Assembly: GCA_905181615.1 (NCBI GenBank) | Contig: CAJIYH010000002.1 | Coordinates: forward strand, 310,001 to 374,000 | Length of the DNA: 64,000 nucleotides | Source: an uncultured Flavobacteriaceae bacterium | GTDB taxonomy: Bacteria; Bacteroidota; Bacteroidia; Flavobacteriales; Flavobacteriaceae | Direction: 5' to 3' | Shown here: piece by piece, positions 55,897 to 64,000 of the stretch | Position numbering within the stretch: position 1 is the stretch's first letter | Layout: each line of letters opens with the position of its first letter | Translations under genes and position numbers: made by a program | Notes under the pieces: generated by a model | Told to the model about the DNA's origin: nothing | The model's input: only the letters and a program-made list of their open reading frames with translations | Databases searched by the model: none

Positions 55897-56709
55897 TTAG
55901 TTCCAATTTGGCTTTCTTTTTTCTTTAAAGGCTTTAATTCCTTCTTTAGCATCACTAGAACTTTTTACTTTTTCTAACATGTTATATAAATATTCATTAT
56001 TTGATTCACTTGAATTAATCTTGTCAGCTGCTTCTAATCCATGTTTTATTGCGATAGGCGAATTATGTATTACTCCGTATAGCCAATTAGTAACTGTTTC
56101 TTTGACTGCGTTCTCCTCAACAACTACAGAAACTAAACCCCAGTCTTTAGCCTTCTCGACATCTAAATTATATCCACGAATACACCAATCAATTACACTT
56201 CTTAATGGCATTATTTTGGATAATGATTCCATCACTTGCATCGGGAAAATGCCTCTTTTGACTTCGGGTAATCCAAAGATAATGTTTGTTTTTGCTACAA
56301 CATAGTTACAGCCAGCTACTATTAACAAACCCCCTGCATAAACATTACCTTCCAATTGACAAATTTTAGGTTTATGTAGTTTATTAAATAGTTCACCTAT
56401 CAAAATTCTTGAGTTTGGCTCAGGGATAGTAGAATTGTTTTCTTCTATAACTCCATTCATAGCCTTTAAATCTAACCCTGAAGAAAAAACATCTCCATTT
56501 GCCTTTATTAAAACAGCTCTGAAGAGCTTATTGAAATGGGCATAGTGAAATGCAAAAGCTAATTCATTAATTAACTGTGGATGTAAGGCATTTTTTTTAT
56601 TAGGTCGGTTTAAAGTTATTGAAAGAACATGATTTTGTTCTTCAATAATTAAATAAGCAAAGGTTTCTTTGTGTATATTTTTAGTTTGATTTTCTGAGTA
56701 TAAATTCAT
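55897..56709 (-). CDS. Enoyl-CoA hydratase/isomerase family protein
   Basis: 270 residues. Crotonase motifs: SITLNRPNKKNALHP, VFSSGLDLKAM (oxyanion hole), YAGGLLIVAGCN and FGLPEVKRGIFP. The second catalytic Glu position (PE) is kept, while the first (usually GG-C-E-L) is Leu, so hydratase activity is doubtful and isomerase or lyase activity is possible. It is 30 bases upstream of the Bax-inhibitor-like gene. It lies outside the catabolic island, so a link is uncertain. Confidence 0.9.
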   Translation of the reverse strand: MNLYSENQTKNIHKETFAYLIIEEQNHVLSITLNRPNKKNALHPQLINELAFAFHYAHFNKLFRAVLIKANGDVFSSGLDLKAMNGVIEENNSTIPEPNSRILIGELFNKLHKPKICQLEGNVYAGGLLIVAGCNYVVAKTNIIFGLPEVKRGIFPMQVMESLSKIMPLRSVIDWCIRGYNLDVEKAKDWGLVSVVVEENAVKETVTNWLYGVIHNSPIAIKHGLEAADKINSSESNNEYLYNMLEKVKSSSDAKEGIKAFKEKRKPNWN

Positions 56710-56889
56710 TTTTTAGATTTTAGCACTGGTAAAATTAAACTCTTTTCTTTCCTTTCTCATCAATATTGAACGCTATAATAATAGAATTATAATGACAAAT
56801 TTATTTAAATTTATTTCATAAGATATGCTATTTCGAGAATTAATCTATAGAAAGATAAATCACAGAAGATTAAAGTTTTTTAAATTCAA

Positions 56890-56953
56890 AAACCAAACAA
56901 ACCATTCTTTATCGGATTACCTTAATGTTATAGCTTCTGCTTTAGAGGTTTAG
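56890..56953 (+). pseudogene. Vestigial 3' end of hisS
   Basis: The sequence encodes NQTNHSLSDYLNVIASALEV followed by TAG, identical to the hisS C-terminus at 12061-12124 except for one Val-to-Ala change and one silent change. No other hisS sequence precedes it. It shows that the neighbouring lipoprotein/adhesin block was copied from the hisS locus. Confidence 0.93.
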
Positions 56954-57654
56954 TTTGTTCTAAAAGAGTATACTCCCGAATTACTTTTGTTTCCATTTGC
57001 ATCTACCGCTACTACTTTCCAGCTATAGGTAGCATTACTTTCAACAGCGATTACTGTTTCTGTGTTTGAGCTAATAGCATCTACTTGTTTGAGTAAGGTG
57101 CTAGCGTCTGTTGCATCTAAATAAATTTCATAGTAATCTAAATCTCCATCGACATCAGATCCATTCCAGTTCAGCGTTATGTTTCCATCAATAGGAGTTA
57201 CTGATGTCCCTGATCTGGGGGCTAAAATTTCAGACGGGAAAGGTGCATAATTGGTAATTCCAGCTCCTGCTAAGTAAAACTTCCAAGAAGAAGTACTGGC
57301 AGCAGTACTTCCTTCTTCTCCAATCGCAGTTACGTTCCAAGAATAAGGGGTTGCTATGAGCAGGTTAACACTAAGTGAAGTTCCCGTAGTTTGAAAGCTT
57401 TCATTTTGATTTGTTGTTAGATTCCGAACACTTAAGCGATAAGACTCTACATTCGCAGCAGCGCTCCATCTAAACTCTAAACTGCTTTGCAGATCATTAA
57501 GAGAAGTTCCTTCTTGACAAGCTTCTTCGTTAAGAGGAAAGCTTAGGGAAGGAGTTCCAGGCTCCAACGGTGGAGGAGGAGAACTAGAACAACTCCATAA
57601 TATTAGCGTAAGACTTAAGAGAATACTTGTTGTTTGTATAGTTTTCATATTCAT
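56950..57654 (-). CDS. Lipoprotein with two fibronectin-III-like domains, copy B
   Basis: 234 residues, identical to the protein encoded at 12121-12825, including the lipobox region (WSCSSS) and both fibronectin-III-like domains. The start again overlaps the stop of the giant gene as TAATG, so the coupling is kept in both loci. Its end lies next to the hisS tail fragment. No base differences from copy A were found by eye in the coding region, which implies a recent copy or continuing homogenisation. Confidence 0.9.
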   Translation of the reverse strand: MNMKTIQTTSILLSLTLILWSCSSSPPPPLEPGTPSLSFPLNEEACQEGTSLNDLQSSLEFRWSAAANVESYRLSVRNLTTNQNESFQTTGTSLSVNLLIATPYSWNVTAIGEEGSTAASTSSWKFYLAGAGITNYAPFPSEILAPRSGTSVTPIDGNITLNWNGSDVDGDLDYYEIYLDATDASTLLKQVDAISSNTETVIAVESNATYSWKVVAVDANGNKSNSGVYSFRTN

Positions 57655-60600
57655 TATTCTTTAATAACGATTTGAGATTGATTTACAGAAGCATTACTCA
57701 CCTGAACAATATAACTTCCGCTAATTAAACTAGAGGTGTCTATGTAAATTGTTCTTTCGGTAGGAGTTAGAGAATATTGCTTGACAAGAATTGTTCTCCC
57801 ATCATTAGAATAAAGCTCGATGTTGGCGTTTAATTCTTCTCCACCGACAAATACCGCTAAAGACTCGTTGAATGGATTAGGAGCAGTTACAACAGTGTCT
57901 GAGTTAAAGTACGACTGTTCGAAAATACCCTGACAGGCTATTCCCGTAGTAATCGAAACCGTGTTAACCCCTTTGTCAAGGCAAACAGTATATTCACTAG
58001 CTGTAGTTTGCTTTGTGATTCCGTTGTGCGTTATGGAATAGTTTTGACCTCCGTTGAGTTTGTAGCTTACTGTTTGGTCACTTTTATTAGAAGTAGAATA
58101 AACAGAAAGTGGTTGAGGCTCATTAATTGTAACATCAAAGCAACGTTCAAACTCGCTAGCATTAACTCCATCTACAGTTACACAGATTGAATAAGAGCCT
58201 TGTGAAAGGTTATCTAAACTCCAATTACTACTGCTTAGAGTTTGGGTTTGATTAACCGCACCGCTAATATTAATTTGATACGTTATTGAGGCGTCTTCAA
58301 CAGAAAGACTAATACTATTAGTATCTCGACATTTCTCTGTTTTAGAAATAGAGAAGTTGTTAGGAGGCAAGTAAAAGATTAAACAACCACTATTGTCAAC
58401 AAGAGATCCATAGGGAGTATCAGCACAATTATCAAAAGGATTCCAAACCCCATCATGATCAGCATCATCTGAAACATCTCCAACACCATCACCATCACTA
58501 TCAAGTTGATCAGGATTACTGACAAGAGGACTATTGTCTAATATATCTACAATACCATCACCATCAGTATCATCTAGTGGAGATGCAGCAACAGTTTGTA
58601 ACTGAATTGCGGTAGTATTTCCTTCTGGAACTACAAGATTTCTTTGCGTAACCGCAATGGGTTTTGCAGATTCACCATCATTTGTATTAATATTAACAAT
58701 TTCCACCTCATAGATATTATCCTGGTTATGATCTTGAGGATTTTCAAAATCAGGAGGAACAATAAAGTCTAAATAATCATCGGATTCACCTTCACCATTT
58801 TTCTGAACCTCTGGTGATCGAATTGTAAACAGACTTGCATCTGCACCTCCAGTAATTTTCTTTTTAATCTTCCATTTACCAACACCTTTTTCACCTTTAG
58901 GATTAAGGTAACGTGTATGATCTACTTTCGAACTACTGGTTTCATCTTCAAGATTAAATACAGCGAGTTCGAAGCTTGAAATAGTATTTGTATTAGGTAT
59001 ATCGAGGACATTTAATTCCATATTTGCGATAGCAGATAAGTTTTTATCGTTGGTTGCTCTCACTTGAAAATATATTTTCACTTCTTCCTCAAAATCAGTT
59101 CGACCAACTATAAATATAGAATCATTCTGAATCTCAAACAGTTCACTTTTTTCACTATCAACAATTTGAAGAGCTATATTTGAAATATCTCCTGCAAGTT
59201 GAGCATTTGGATCTTCAACAATTATCTTACCCAGATATTCTCTAATTCCTGAATCAATTGAATCACGACTATTTTCTGTTTTCTCAAAAACTTGTGATTG
59301 TATTTTAGGGGCTAAAAATGGACATCCTTTATTGTCTATAAGAGTTCCGATAGGACTGCTAGGACATTTGTCAATACTGTTAAGTACGCCATCTTGATCA
59401 TCATCTCCATCAATTTGAGCAGCCGAACATCCATATCCATCAACTTTTATCCCTTCAGGAGTAGTAGTACAACGATCTAAACCATTAGCCACACCATCAC
59501 TATCATCATCTTTTTGGAAAACAGAGCAACCGTTTTCATTTACTTCTTCAAAAGGATTTGTATCAGGACATTGATCATCATAATTATTAACCCCATCAAA
59601 ATCAGAATCAATATCAATTTGAGCTTCTGAACATCCATTTGAATTTACTTTAGAGTATGGTGCAGTATTAGGACAATAGTCTTTACTATTTTCAATTCCA
59701 TCGAAATCAGTATCATCTTCTTTTTGCTTTATAGAGCAACCATATTGATCTACTTCTTCACCAGGTTCTGTATTTGGGCATAGATCTATATCATCTGAAA
59801 CTTTATCATAATCACTGTCCGATTCATTTAGAGGGCAACCAAAAGGATCAACAGCTAAACCACTTTCTGTTCCTGGACACAAGTCATCTTCATTTAAAAC
59901 TCCATCAAGATCAGTATCTGTATCAGTTTGTTGAACAGTTTCACTAGGAGTACACCCAAATTCATCAACTATAGTTCCTGCTGTTGTTTCAGGGCATCTG
60001 TCTAATGAGTTTATAACACCATCTCTGTCATCATCAGCACTTTCTTCTGATTCCTTTTCTTCTTTTTCACTACAACCATTTTCGTTAACAGCTATTCCTA
60101 TTGGTGATTCTGGACATTCATCAAATTCATTAGGAATTCCGTCTAAGTCCCCGTCAATTTGTTTATCAGAACATCCATATTCATTTACATATTCATTTTC
60201 AGGAGTATCTGGGCAAGCATCAAATTCGTCAACAACTCCATCGAGATCACTATCAGAATCTACAAGAGCACATCCATTTTCATCAACTAGCTGTCCATTT
60301 GGAGTATCAGGACAAAGGTCATTAGAATTTTCAACACCATCATTATCAGTATCAAACTCACTAACATATCCACATTCAACGGAATAGAATGCAGTGCCAT
60401 TTATTTTCCATCCCTGTGGAATATTAGTTAGTTGATCTTCAGATACACTTATACAAGTTATATCTGTATTGATTACTTCTAAATATTCAAGATTATCAAG
60501 TGAAGAAATATCAATATTTTGAATTGGTGTATTGTTTAAACGAAGTCTTTCAATTTCTGGACTAGATGAAACATCTATTGAATTGATTGCATTATTACCA

Positions 60601-63600
60601 ATATTTAAATCAGTCAATGATGGAATTCCAGAAACATCTATGAAAGTCAGTTGATTATTGTTTAAAGATAATTTTTGAATATCGGGAATGTCGTATGTGT
60701 CTATTTCCGAAATTAAATTATCATCTGCAATTAGTACTTGAATATATGGAATGCTATATGTATCTATGAAGAATAAATTATTTCCAGAGACAATAAGTTC
60801 TGTTAGTCCAGAAAAAGATTCTAAACCTGTTAAATCATCTATTTTACTTCCATCGGAGCGTTCAGATGAACTCAAATTTAAAACTTTAATGTATTGAAGA
60901 GGTTCTGTATCTACATAATTGTCAATTAAATCATCTAGACCTAAATCAATTAATGTTTGTTCAAAAGCATTATCAGGGATAAATGTTTTACCCTCTTGAG
61001 AAGCATCATATGAACAACCAAATTCATTTACATCTTCATCAATTGAAGTTTCTGGACATGCATCAAAATCATCTGGTACTCCGTCTGAATCTGAATCTTT
61101 AAAAGTACCTTCTTCAGGTGTTTGATTATCACTACATCCAAATTGAGAAACTTCTAAACCAAATTCAGTTTCAGGACAAGCATCAAATACATCAGGGATT
61201 CCATCCTCATCAGTATCGACTATAGATCCATCCTCAGGAGTTTGTCCTTCAGCACAACCAAAGGCATTAACTAACTCACCTCTTGCAGTTTTAGGGCAAG
61301 CATCAAAAACATCTGGGATTCCATCAGAATCCGTATCCTCGAGAACAGACTCATCGGTTATTTGATTAACACTACATCCAAAAAAGTCAACAGTAATTCC
61401 TGATTCAGAATTTGGGCAAGCATCATTAATATTTGGAACACCGTCATCATCATCGTCATCAGTATCACTTTCTCCCGGAATTTCAGAACTTGAACATCCA
61501 AAGTAATCTACTCGCCGTCCTTCTTCAGTTTCAGGGCATTCATCAAATTCGTCTGGAACTCCATCAGAATCTGAATCACTGAAAGTTCCTTCTTCTGGAG
61601 ATTGTTGATTACTGCAACCGAAAGGATCAACCTCTAAATCACTGTCAGTTTCAGGACATAAGTCATAAAAGTTAGGAATTCCATCACTATCATCATCAGC
61701 CAGAGATTCATTTCCAATTAATTGATCTTCGCTACATCCATAAGAATCTGTTGGACTACCTTCTTTAGTATCAGGACATGCATCAAAAGCGTCGGAGACA
61801 CCATCATTATCTGAATCTACTATATTATTACTATAATCTTGCTCTCTACTACAACCAAATTCATCTACATCAAAACCTTTTTTGCTATCAGGGCACAAAT
61901 CAAATTCATCAGGGACTCCATCTTGATCGGCATCATCAAAATCAACACAATCTGGGGTTATAATAATCATTAATTGAGTTTCATTAATAAAGTTACTTGA
62001 AGATTCTTTAATTGTTATATTTAAATTAAAAGTTCCTTCAACAGAATCAGTTGCAGCTCCAACTAAAGAAGATAAGGTAAAGATCGCATTGTTATATTCA
62101 TCATAACCATAATCAACAGCCCATCCAGGAGGAAGTCCGGTTACCTCTCCTATGATGTCGCTACTTGAACAAGTTGATGAAACAATAATTTGTTCATAAA
62201 AAGTCAAAGCTTCAGAAGAACACAATTGATCAATAGATCCAGATGGTGGAAGGTTATAAATAGTTATTTCACACCCATCATCAGTCTGAAAGGTATTTTC
62301 GTATATATTATCATTTCCGTCGGGATTACCATCTCCAGTATTTAAGTCATTTTCTGAGTCTGATTCATCTATATCTTCACAATCCGATGAAATCACCAAA
62401 GTGAAACTCGTCTCGTTTATGAAATTATTTGAAGATTCTGTAATTATGAAATTTAGATCATATGTACCTATATTACTAACTTCATCACCAGGGAATATTT
62501 CTAAAATTGTATTATTTTTTGAATCAAGGCTTAAAGTAGTATTCCAGCCAGAGGGTAGTCCAGTTATTTCACCGGAGATATTACCATCCGAACAAGTTGA
62601 GGAAACAACAAAACGTTCACTGTAAGGTCCAATAGGTTCGTCACCAACACACTCTTCCCAAATTTCACCCAAAAATAAGTTGTAACTCGTAATAGTTATT
62701 TCACATCCGTCTGCTGTCACATATGTTCCAATTAATTCAGATTCATCTTCATCATCACCTTGATCTCCATCATTTTCGTTCCCATCAGGCCCTTCATTAC
62801 CTTCTTCTTCATAACCTGAATCACAATCTGATGTAAACACCATGGTTATCAAGGTTTCATTTATAAAGTTGTTTGACGAATCTCTAAATATGATGTTCAA
62901 ATCATAAGATCCCTCTACATATTCATCTCCAGAAACTAAGTTATAAATTTTGTTGTTATTTTGATCAGAGCTTGTTGAAAAAGACCATCCAGGTGGAAGC
63001 CCAGTTGCCTCTCCAGTGAGGTTACTGTCTGAACAAGTTGATGAAACAGCAATTTGTTCATTAAAATCCTCTGAAATACATAATTCCAAAGTAAGACCAG
63101 TTGGCGGTATATTGGATACATTTATTTCACATCCATTATCAGTCACATATGTAAAACCACTGTCTTCTTCATCGTCTCCTTGGTTTTGTCCATCATTTCC
63201 AACTATAAAAATTTCACCTTCAATGAATGCTTCAGGTCCTTCACCAGAAGCAGTAGCTTCACTTTTTATTATACCAACAACATAAACATAACTTCCAGGA
63301 GTATCTTCAGCTTGTCCACTAATAACAATGTTGTTTGCTTGACCCTCCCAGCTAACTCCATTGGGTAGACCAATGACATTGATATTTAAATTCGAACAAT
63401 CTGATTCAAAACCATATACAACGTTGGTTATGGATTCTCCTTCAAGAATAGCTTGGGATAACGGTCCACTTGACAAAGAAAGACTAACAGAACAACTAAT
63501 TTCACATCCATTTTCATCAACTTCAACCCCTTCATTAGTGGAGGGACAAGCATCTAGATTGTTAAAGACCCCATCATTATCTTCATCTTTCTGAGATTCA

Positions 63601-63836
63601 CTACAACCGCTTGCATCAACACTTTCACCAGCTGGTGTGCCTGCACAAACATCATCTTCATCATCTACTCCATCACTATCCTCATCAGCAAAAGAAACTT
63701 CTAAAAACACCTCTTCACCTGCTATGAAGCTGGATGAAGCGTAAGAACTTGTGTGTATAAAAGCGATGAATATATAGATAAATATATTCATGAAATATCT
63801 ATTGTTCATAGAGAAAGATCTGTTGAGTAAAAACAT
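57654..63836 (-). CDS. Giant modular T9SS-secreted surface protein B
   Basis: 2060 residues from ATG 63836; ATG 63809 (MNNRYFMNIFIYIF) is an equally good start for the signal peptide. Modules in order: signal peptide (to about 35); two thrombospondin type-3 repeats (42-115); an Ig-like domain; three repeats of about 115 residues with STCS and GLPPGW motifs (about 220-625); eight TSP3 repeats (about 630-945); a leucine-rich-repeat domain (about 950-1155); ten TSP3 repeats (about 1162-1502); a cadherin-like domain; and the C-terminal region shared with protein A, ending in the T9SS sorting domain. Probably a calcium-stabilised surface adhesin. It is followed by the coupled lipoprotein gene. Confidence 0.92.
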   Translation of the reverse strand: MFLLNRSFSMNNRYFMNIFIYIFIAFIHTSSYASSSFIAGEEVFLEVSFADEDSDGVDDEDDVCAGTPAGESVDASGCSESQKDEDNDGVFNNLDACPSTNEGVEVDENGCEISCSVSLSLSSGPLSQAILEGESITNVVYGFESDCSNLNINVIGLPNGVSWEGQANNIVISGQAEDTPGSYVYVVGIIKSEATASGEGPEAFIEGEIFIVGNDGQNQGDDEEDSGFTYVTDNGCEINVSNIPPTGLTLELCISEDFNEQIAVSSTCSDSNLTGEATGLPPGWSFSTSSDQNNNKIYNLVSGDEYVEGSYDLNIIFRDSSNNFINETLITMVFTSDCDSGYEEEGNEGPDGNENDGDQGDDEDESELIGTYVTADGCEITITSYNLFLGEIWEECVGDEPIGPYSERFVVSSTCSDGNISGEITGLPSGWNTTLSLDSKNNTILEIFPGDEVSNIGTYDLNFIITESSNNFINETSFTLVISSDCEDIDESDSENDLNTGDGNPDGNDNIYENTFQTDDGCEITIYNLPPSGSIDQLCSSEALTFYEQIIVSSTCSSSDIIGEVTGLPPGWAVDYGYDEYNNAIFTLSSLVGAATDSVEGTFNLNITIKESSSNFINETQLMIIITPDCVDFDDADQDGVPDEFDLCPDSKKGFDVDEFGCSREQDYSNNIVDSDNDGVSDAFDACPDTKEGSPTDSYGCSEDQLIGNESLADDDSDGIPNFYDLCPETDSDLEVDPFGCSNQQSPEEGTFSDSDSDGVPDEFDECPETEEGRRVDYFGCSSSEIPGESDTDDDDDDGVPNINDACPNSESGITVDFFGCSVNQITDESVLEDTDSDGIPDVFDACPKTARGELVNAFGCAEGQTPEDGSIVDTDEDGIPDVFDACPETEFGLEVSQFGCSDNQTPEEGTFKDSDSDGVPDDFDACPETSIDEDVNEFGCSYDASQEGKTFIPDNAFEQTLIDLGLDDLIDNYVDTEPLQYIKVLNLSSSERSDGSKIDDLTGLESFSGLTELIVSGNNLFFIDTYSIPYIQVLIADDNLISEIDTYDIPDIQKLSLNNNQLTFIDVSGIPSLTDLNIGNNAINSIDVSSSPEIERLRLNNTPIQNIDISSLDNLEYLEVINTDITCISVSEDQLTNIPQGWKINGTAFYSVECGYVSEFDTDNDGVENSNDLCPDTPNGQLVDENGCALVDSDSDLDGVVDEFDACPDTPENEYVNEYGCSDKQIDGDLDGIPNEFDECPESPIGIAVNENGCSEKEEKESEESADDDRDGVINSLDRCPETTAGTIVDEFGCTPSETVQQTDTDTDLDGVLNEDDLCPGTESGLAVDPFGCPLNESDSDYDKVSDDIDLCPNTEPGEEVDQYGCSIKQKEDDTDFDGIENSKDYCPNTAPYSKVNSNGCSEAQIDIDSDFDGVNNYDDQCPDTNPFEEVNENGCSVFQKDDDSDGVANGLDRCTTTPEGIKVDGYGCSAAQIDGDDDQDGVLNSIDKCPSSPIGTLIDNKGCPFLAPKIQSQVFEKTENSRDSIDSGIREYLGKIIVEDPNAQLAGDISNIALQIVDSEKSELFEIQNDSIFIVGRTDFEEEVKIYFQVRATNDKNLSAIANMELNVLDIPNTNTISSFELAVFNLEDETSSSKVDHTRYLNPKGEKGVGKWKIKKKITGGADASLFTIRSPEVQKNGEGESDDYLDFIVPPDFENPQDHNQDNIYEVEIVNINTNDGESAKPIAVTQRNLVVPEGNTTAIQLQTVAASPLDDTDGDGIVDILDNSPLVSNPDQLDSDGDGVGDVSDDADHDGVWNPFDNCADTPYGSLVDNSGCLIFYLPPNNFSISKTEKCRDTNSISLSVEDASITYQINISGAVNQTQTLSSSNWSLDNLSQGSYSICVTVDGVNASEFERCFDVTINEPQPLSVYSTSNKSDQTVSYKLNGGQNYSITHNGITKQTTASEYTVCLDKGVNTVSITTGIACQGIFEQSYFNSDTVVTAPNPFNESLAVFVGGEELNANIELYSNDGRTILVKQYSLTPTERTIYIDTSSLISGSYIVQVSNASVNQSQIVIKE
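59330..60360 (-). repeat. Ten TSP3 repeats in protein B (C-terminal array)
   Basis: Ten units of about 33-40 residues with the D-x-DGV and CP-x-T pattern. One unit has the unusual DYDKVSDDIDLCP, matching [13 protein letters not shown] in the protein A array, which shows that the arrays are related. Confidence 0.92.
60370..60990 (-). repeat. Leucine-rich-repeat domain in protein B
   Basis: About seven repeats of 20-23 residues (LTELIVSGNNLFFIDTYSIP, IQKLSLNNNQLTFIDVSGIP, LTDLNIGNNAINSIDVSSSP). The lead-in FIPDNAFEQTLIDLGLDDLI is the common N-cap of flavobacterial secreted LRR domains. The domain splits the TSP3 array into two parts. Confidence 0.9.
61000..61950 (-). repeat. Eight TSP3 repeats in protein B (central array)
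   Basis: Eight units of about 38-41 residues, longer than in the C-terminal array because of Ser/Glu-rich linkers (QTPEEGTFK, QSPEEGTFS). The pattern DSDSDGVPDEFD-x-CPET is highly regular. Confidence 0.92.
61950..63160 (-). repeat. Three Ig-like repeats of about 115 residues in protein B
   Basis: Each unit begins near (T/D)-x-GCEI and contains SSTCSD-x-x-x-GE-TGLPPGW, SSNNFINET and a final TSDCD- or SSDCE-like segment, with paired Cys. Units are joined by acidic Asp/Glu/Asn/Gly-rich linkers. DNA identity between units is moderate, so they are old duplications. Confidence 0.8.
63490..63700 (-). repeat. Two TSP3 repeats at the N-terminus of protein B
   Basis: Two units (DEDSDGVDDEDDVCAGTPAG and DEDNDGVFNNLDACPSTNEG) directly after the signal peptide. 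The N-terminal position is unusual, since TSP3 arrays normally act as stalks near the C-terminus. Confidence 0.88.
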
Positions 63837-64000
63837 TTTTTTATTTAAAATTTATGTTCAAATTAAATATTCTTTTTTAAAAAAAAAGAAGAAAGACAAT
63901 TTAATAAATGTAAGAAAAAAATATAATATAAAACATTATATTAAATCGAATTGATTGAATTTATAATCTAGAGGTCAGTTGATTAGCTAATAATATTTCT
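63837..64000. other. AT-rich region upstream of giant gene B
   Basis: No coding frame. It contains an 8-bp inverted repeat on the minus strand (AATATAAT, loop GTTTTAT, ATTATATT) and long A/T tracts. The promoter of gene B is expected here, but no convincing -33/-7 pair was found. Confidence 0.4.

Larger units (their letters stand above)
56890..58637. repeat. Duplicated block, copy B
   Basis: Copy of 12061-13808 at a constant offset of 44829 bases, with three differences found by eye, two of them in the non-functional hisS tail. It covers the lipoprotein gene and the last 327 codons of the second giant gene. Because hisS is intact only at 12 kb, this copy is the derived one. Confidence 0.95.

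Noticed and set aside
56700-58640. Possible transposon or integron for the duplicated block
   Set aside because: No transposase, integrase, inverted termini or target-site duplication was seen at either edge; edges fall inside genes.

Overview
The window is typical of a low-GC marine flavobacterium (Bacteroidota, Flavobacteriaceae-like). The evidence is gene content: two giant cell-surface proteins ending in a type IX secretion (T9SS) sorting domain, a TonB-dependent receptor with an N-terminal carboxypeptidase-like domain, a YihY/PriA/LytTR neighbourhood, ribosomal genes behind a Bacteroidota-type promoter (TTTG, 19 bases, TAnnTTTG), and AT-rich spacers. No rRNA, tRNA, CRISPR array, insertion sequence or prophage was seen.

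Layout. 1-12.1 kb is housekeeping: the 5' part of purB, a decayed neighbour gene, a carboxypeptidase-like-domain protein, a DEAD-box RNA helicase, rdgB, rlmH, yihY, priA, a LytTR regulator, rpsF-rpsR-rplI, an uncharacterised gene and hisS. 12.1-22.9 kb holds a 3360-residue T9SS surface protein followed by a translationally coupled small lipoprotein. 23.0-44.2 kb is a catabolic island: a secreted amidohydrolase, then a mostly minus-strand run with two acyl-CoA dehydrogenases, a MaoC/crotonase fusion, four SDR enzymes, a strictosidine-synthase-like protein, a TonB receptor, an alpha/beta hydrolase, an acyl-CoA ligase, a Baeyer-Villiger-type monooxygenase and an MFS carrier, with a thiolase on the other strand and a TetR regulator at each end. 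44.2-50.2 kb holds a secreted Asp-box/VPS10-like protein divergent from an M20-M24 peptidase pair. 50.3-56.7 kb has small unknowns, a GreA/B-like factor, a two-HTH regulator, glycerate kinase, manA, a small membrane protein, a Bax-inhibitor-like protein and a crotonase. 56.9-63.8 kb holds a second giant T9SS protein with its own copy of the lipoprotein.

How it fits together. The island reads as uptake (TonB receptor), alcohol-to-ketone oxidation (SDR), Baeyer-Villiger oxygenation, ester hydrolysis, CoA activation and beta-oxidation of a hydrophobic, probably ketone- or ring-containing substrate. The substrate is inferred, not shown.

The most unusual content is the pair of giant-adhesin loci. 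About 1.75 kb (the last 327 codons of the adhesin, the whole lipoprotein and the last 63 bases of hisS) is repeated 44.8 kb apart with only three differences found by eye, while the upstream modules are unrelated. The first adhesin also seems to carry three different lectin-like modules nested inside Ig-like domains, one of them a C-type-lectin-like module with its two halves in reversed order.
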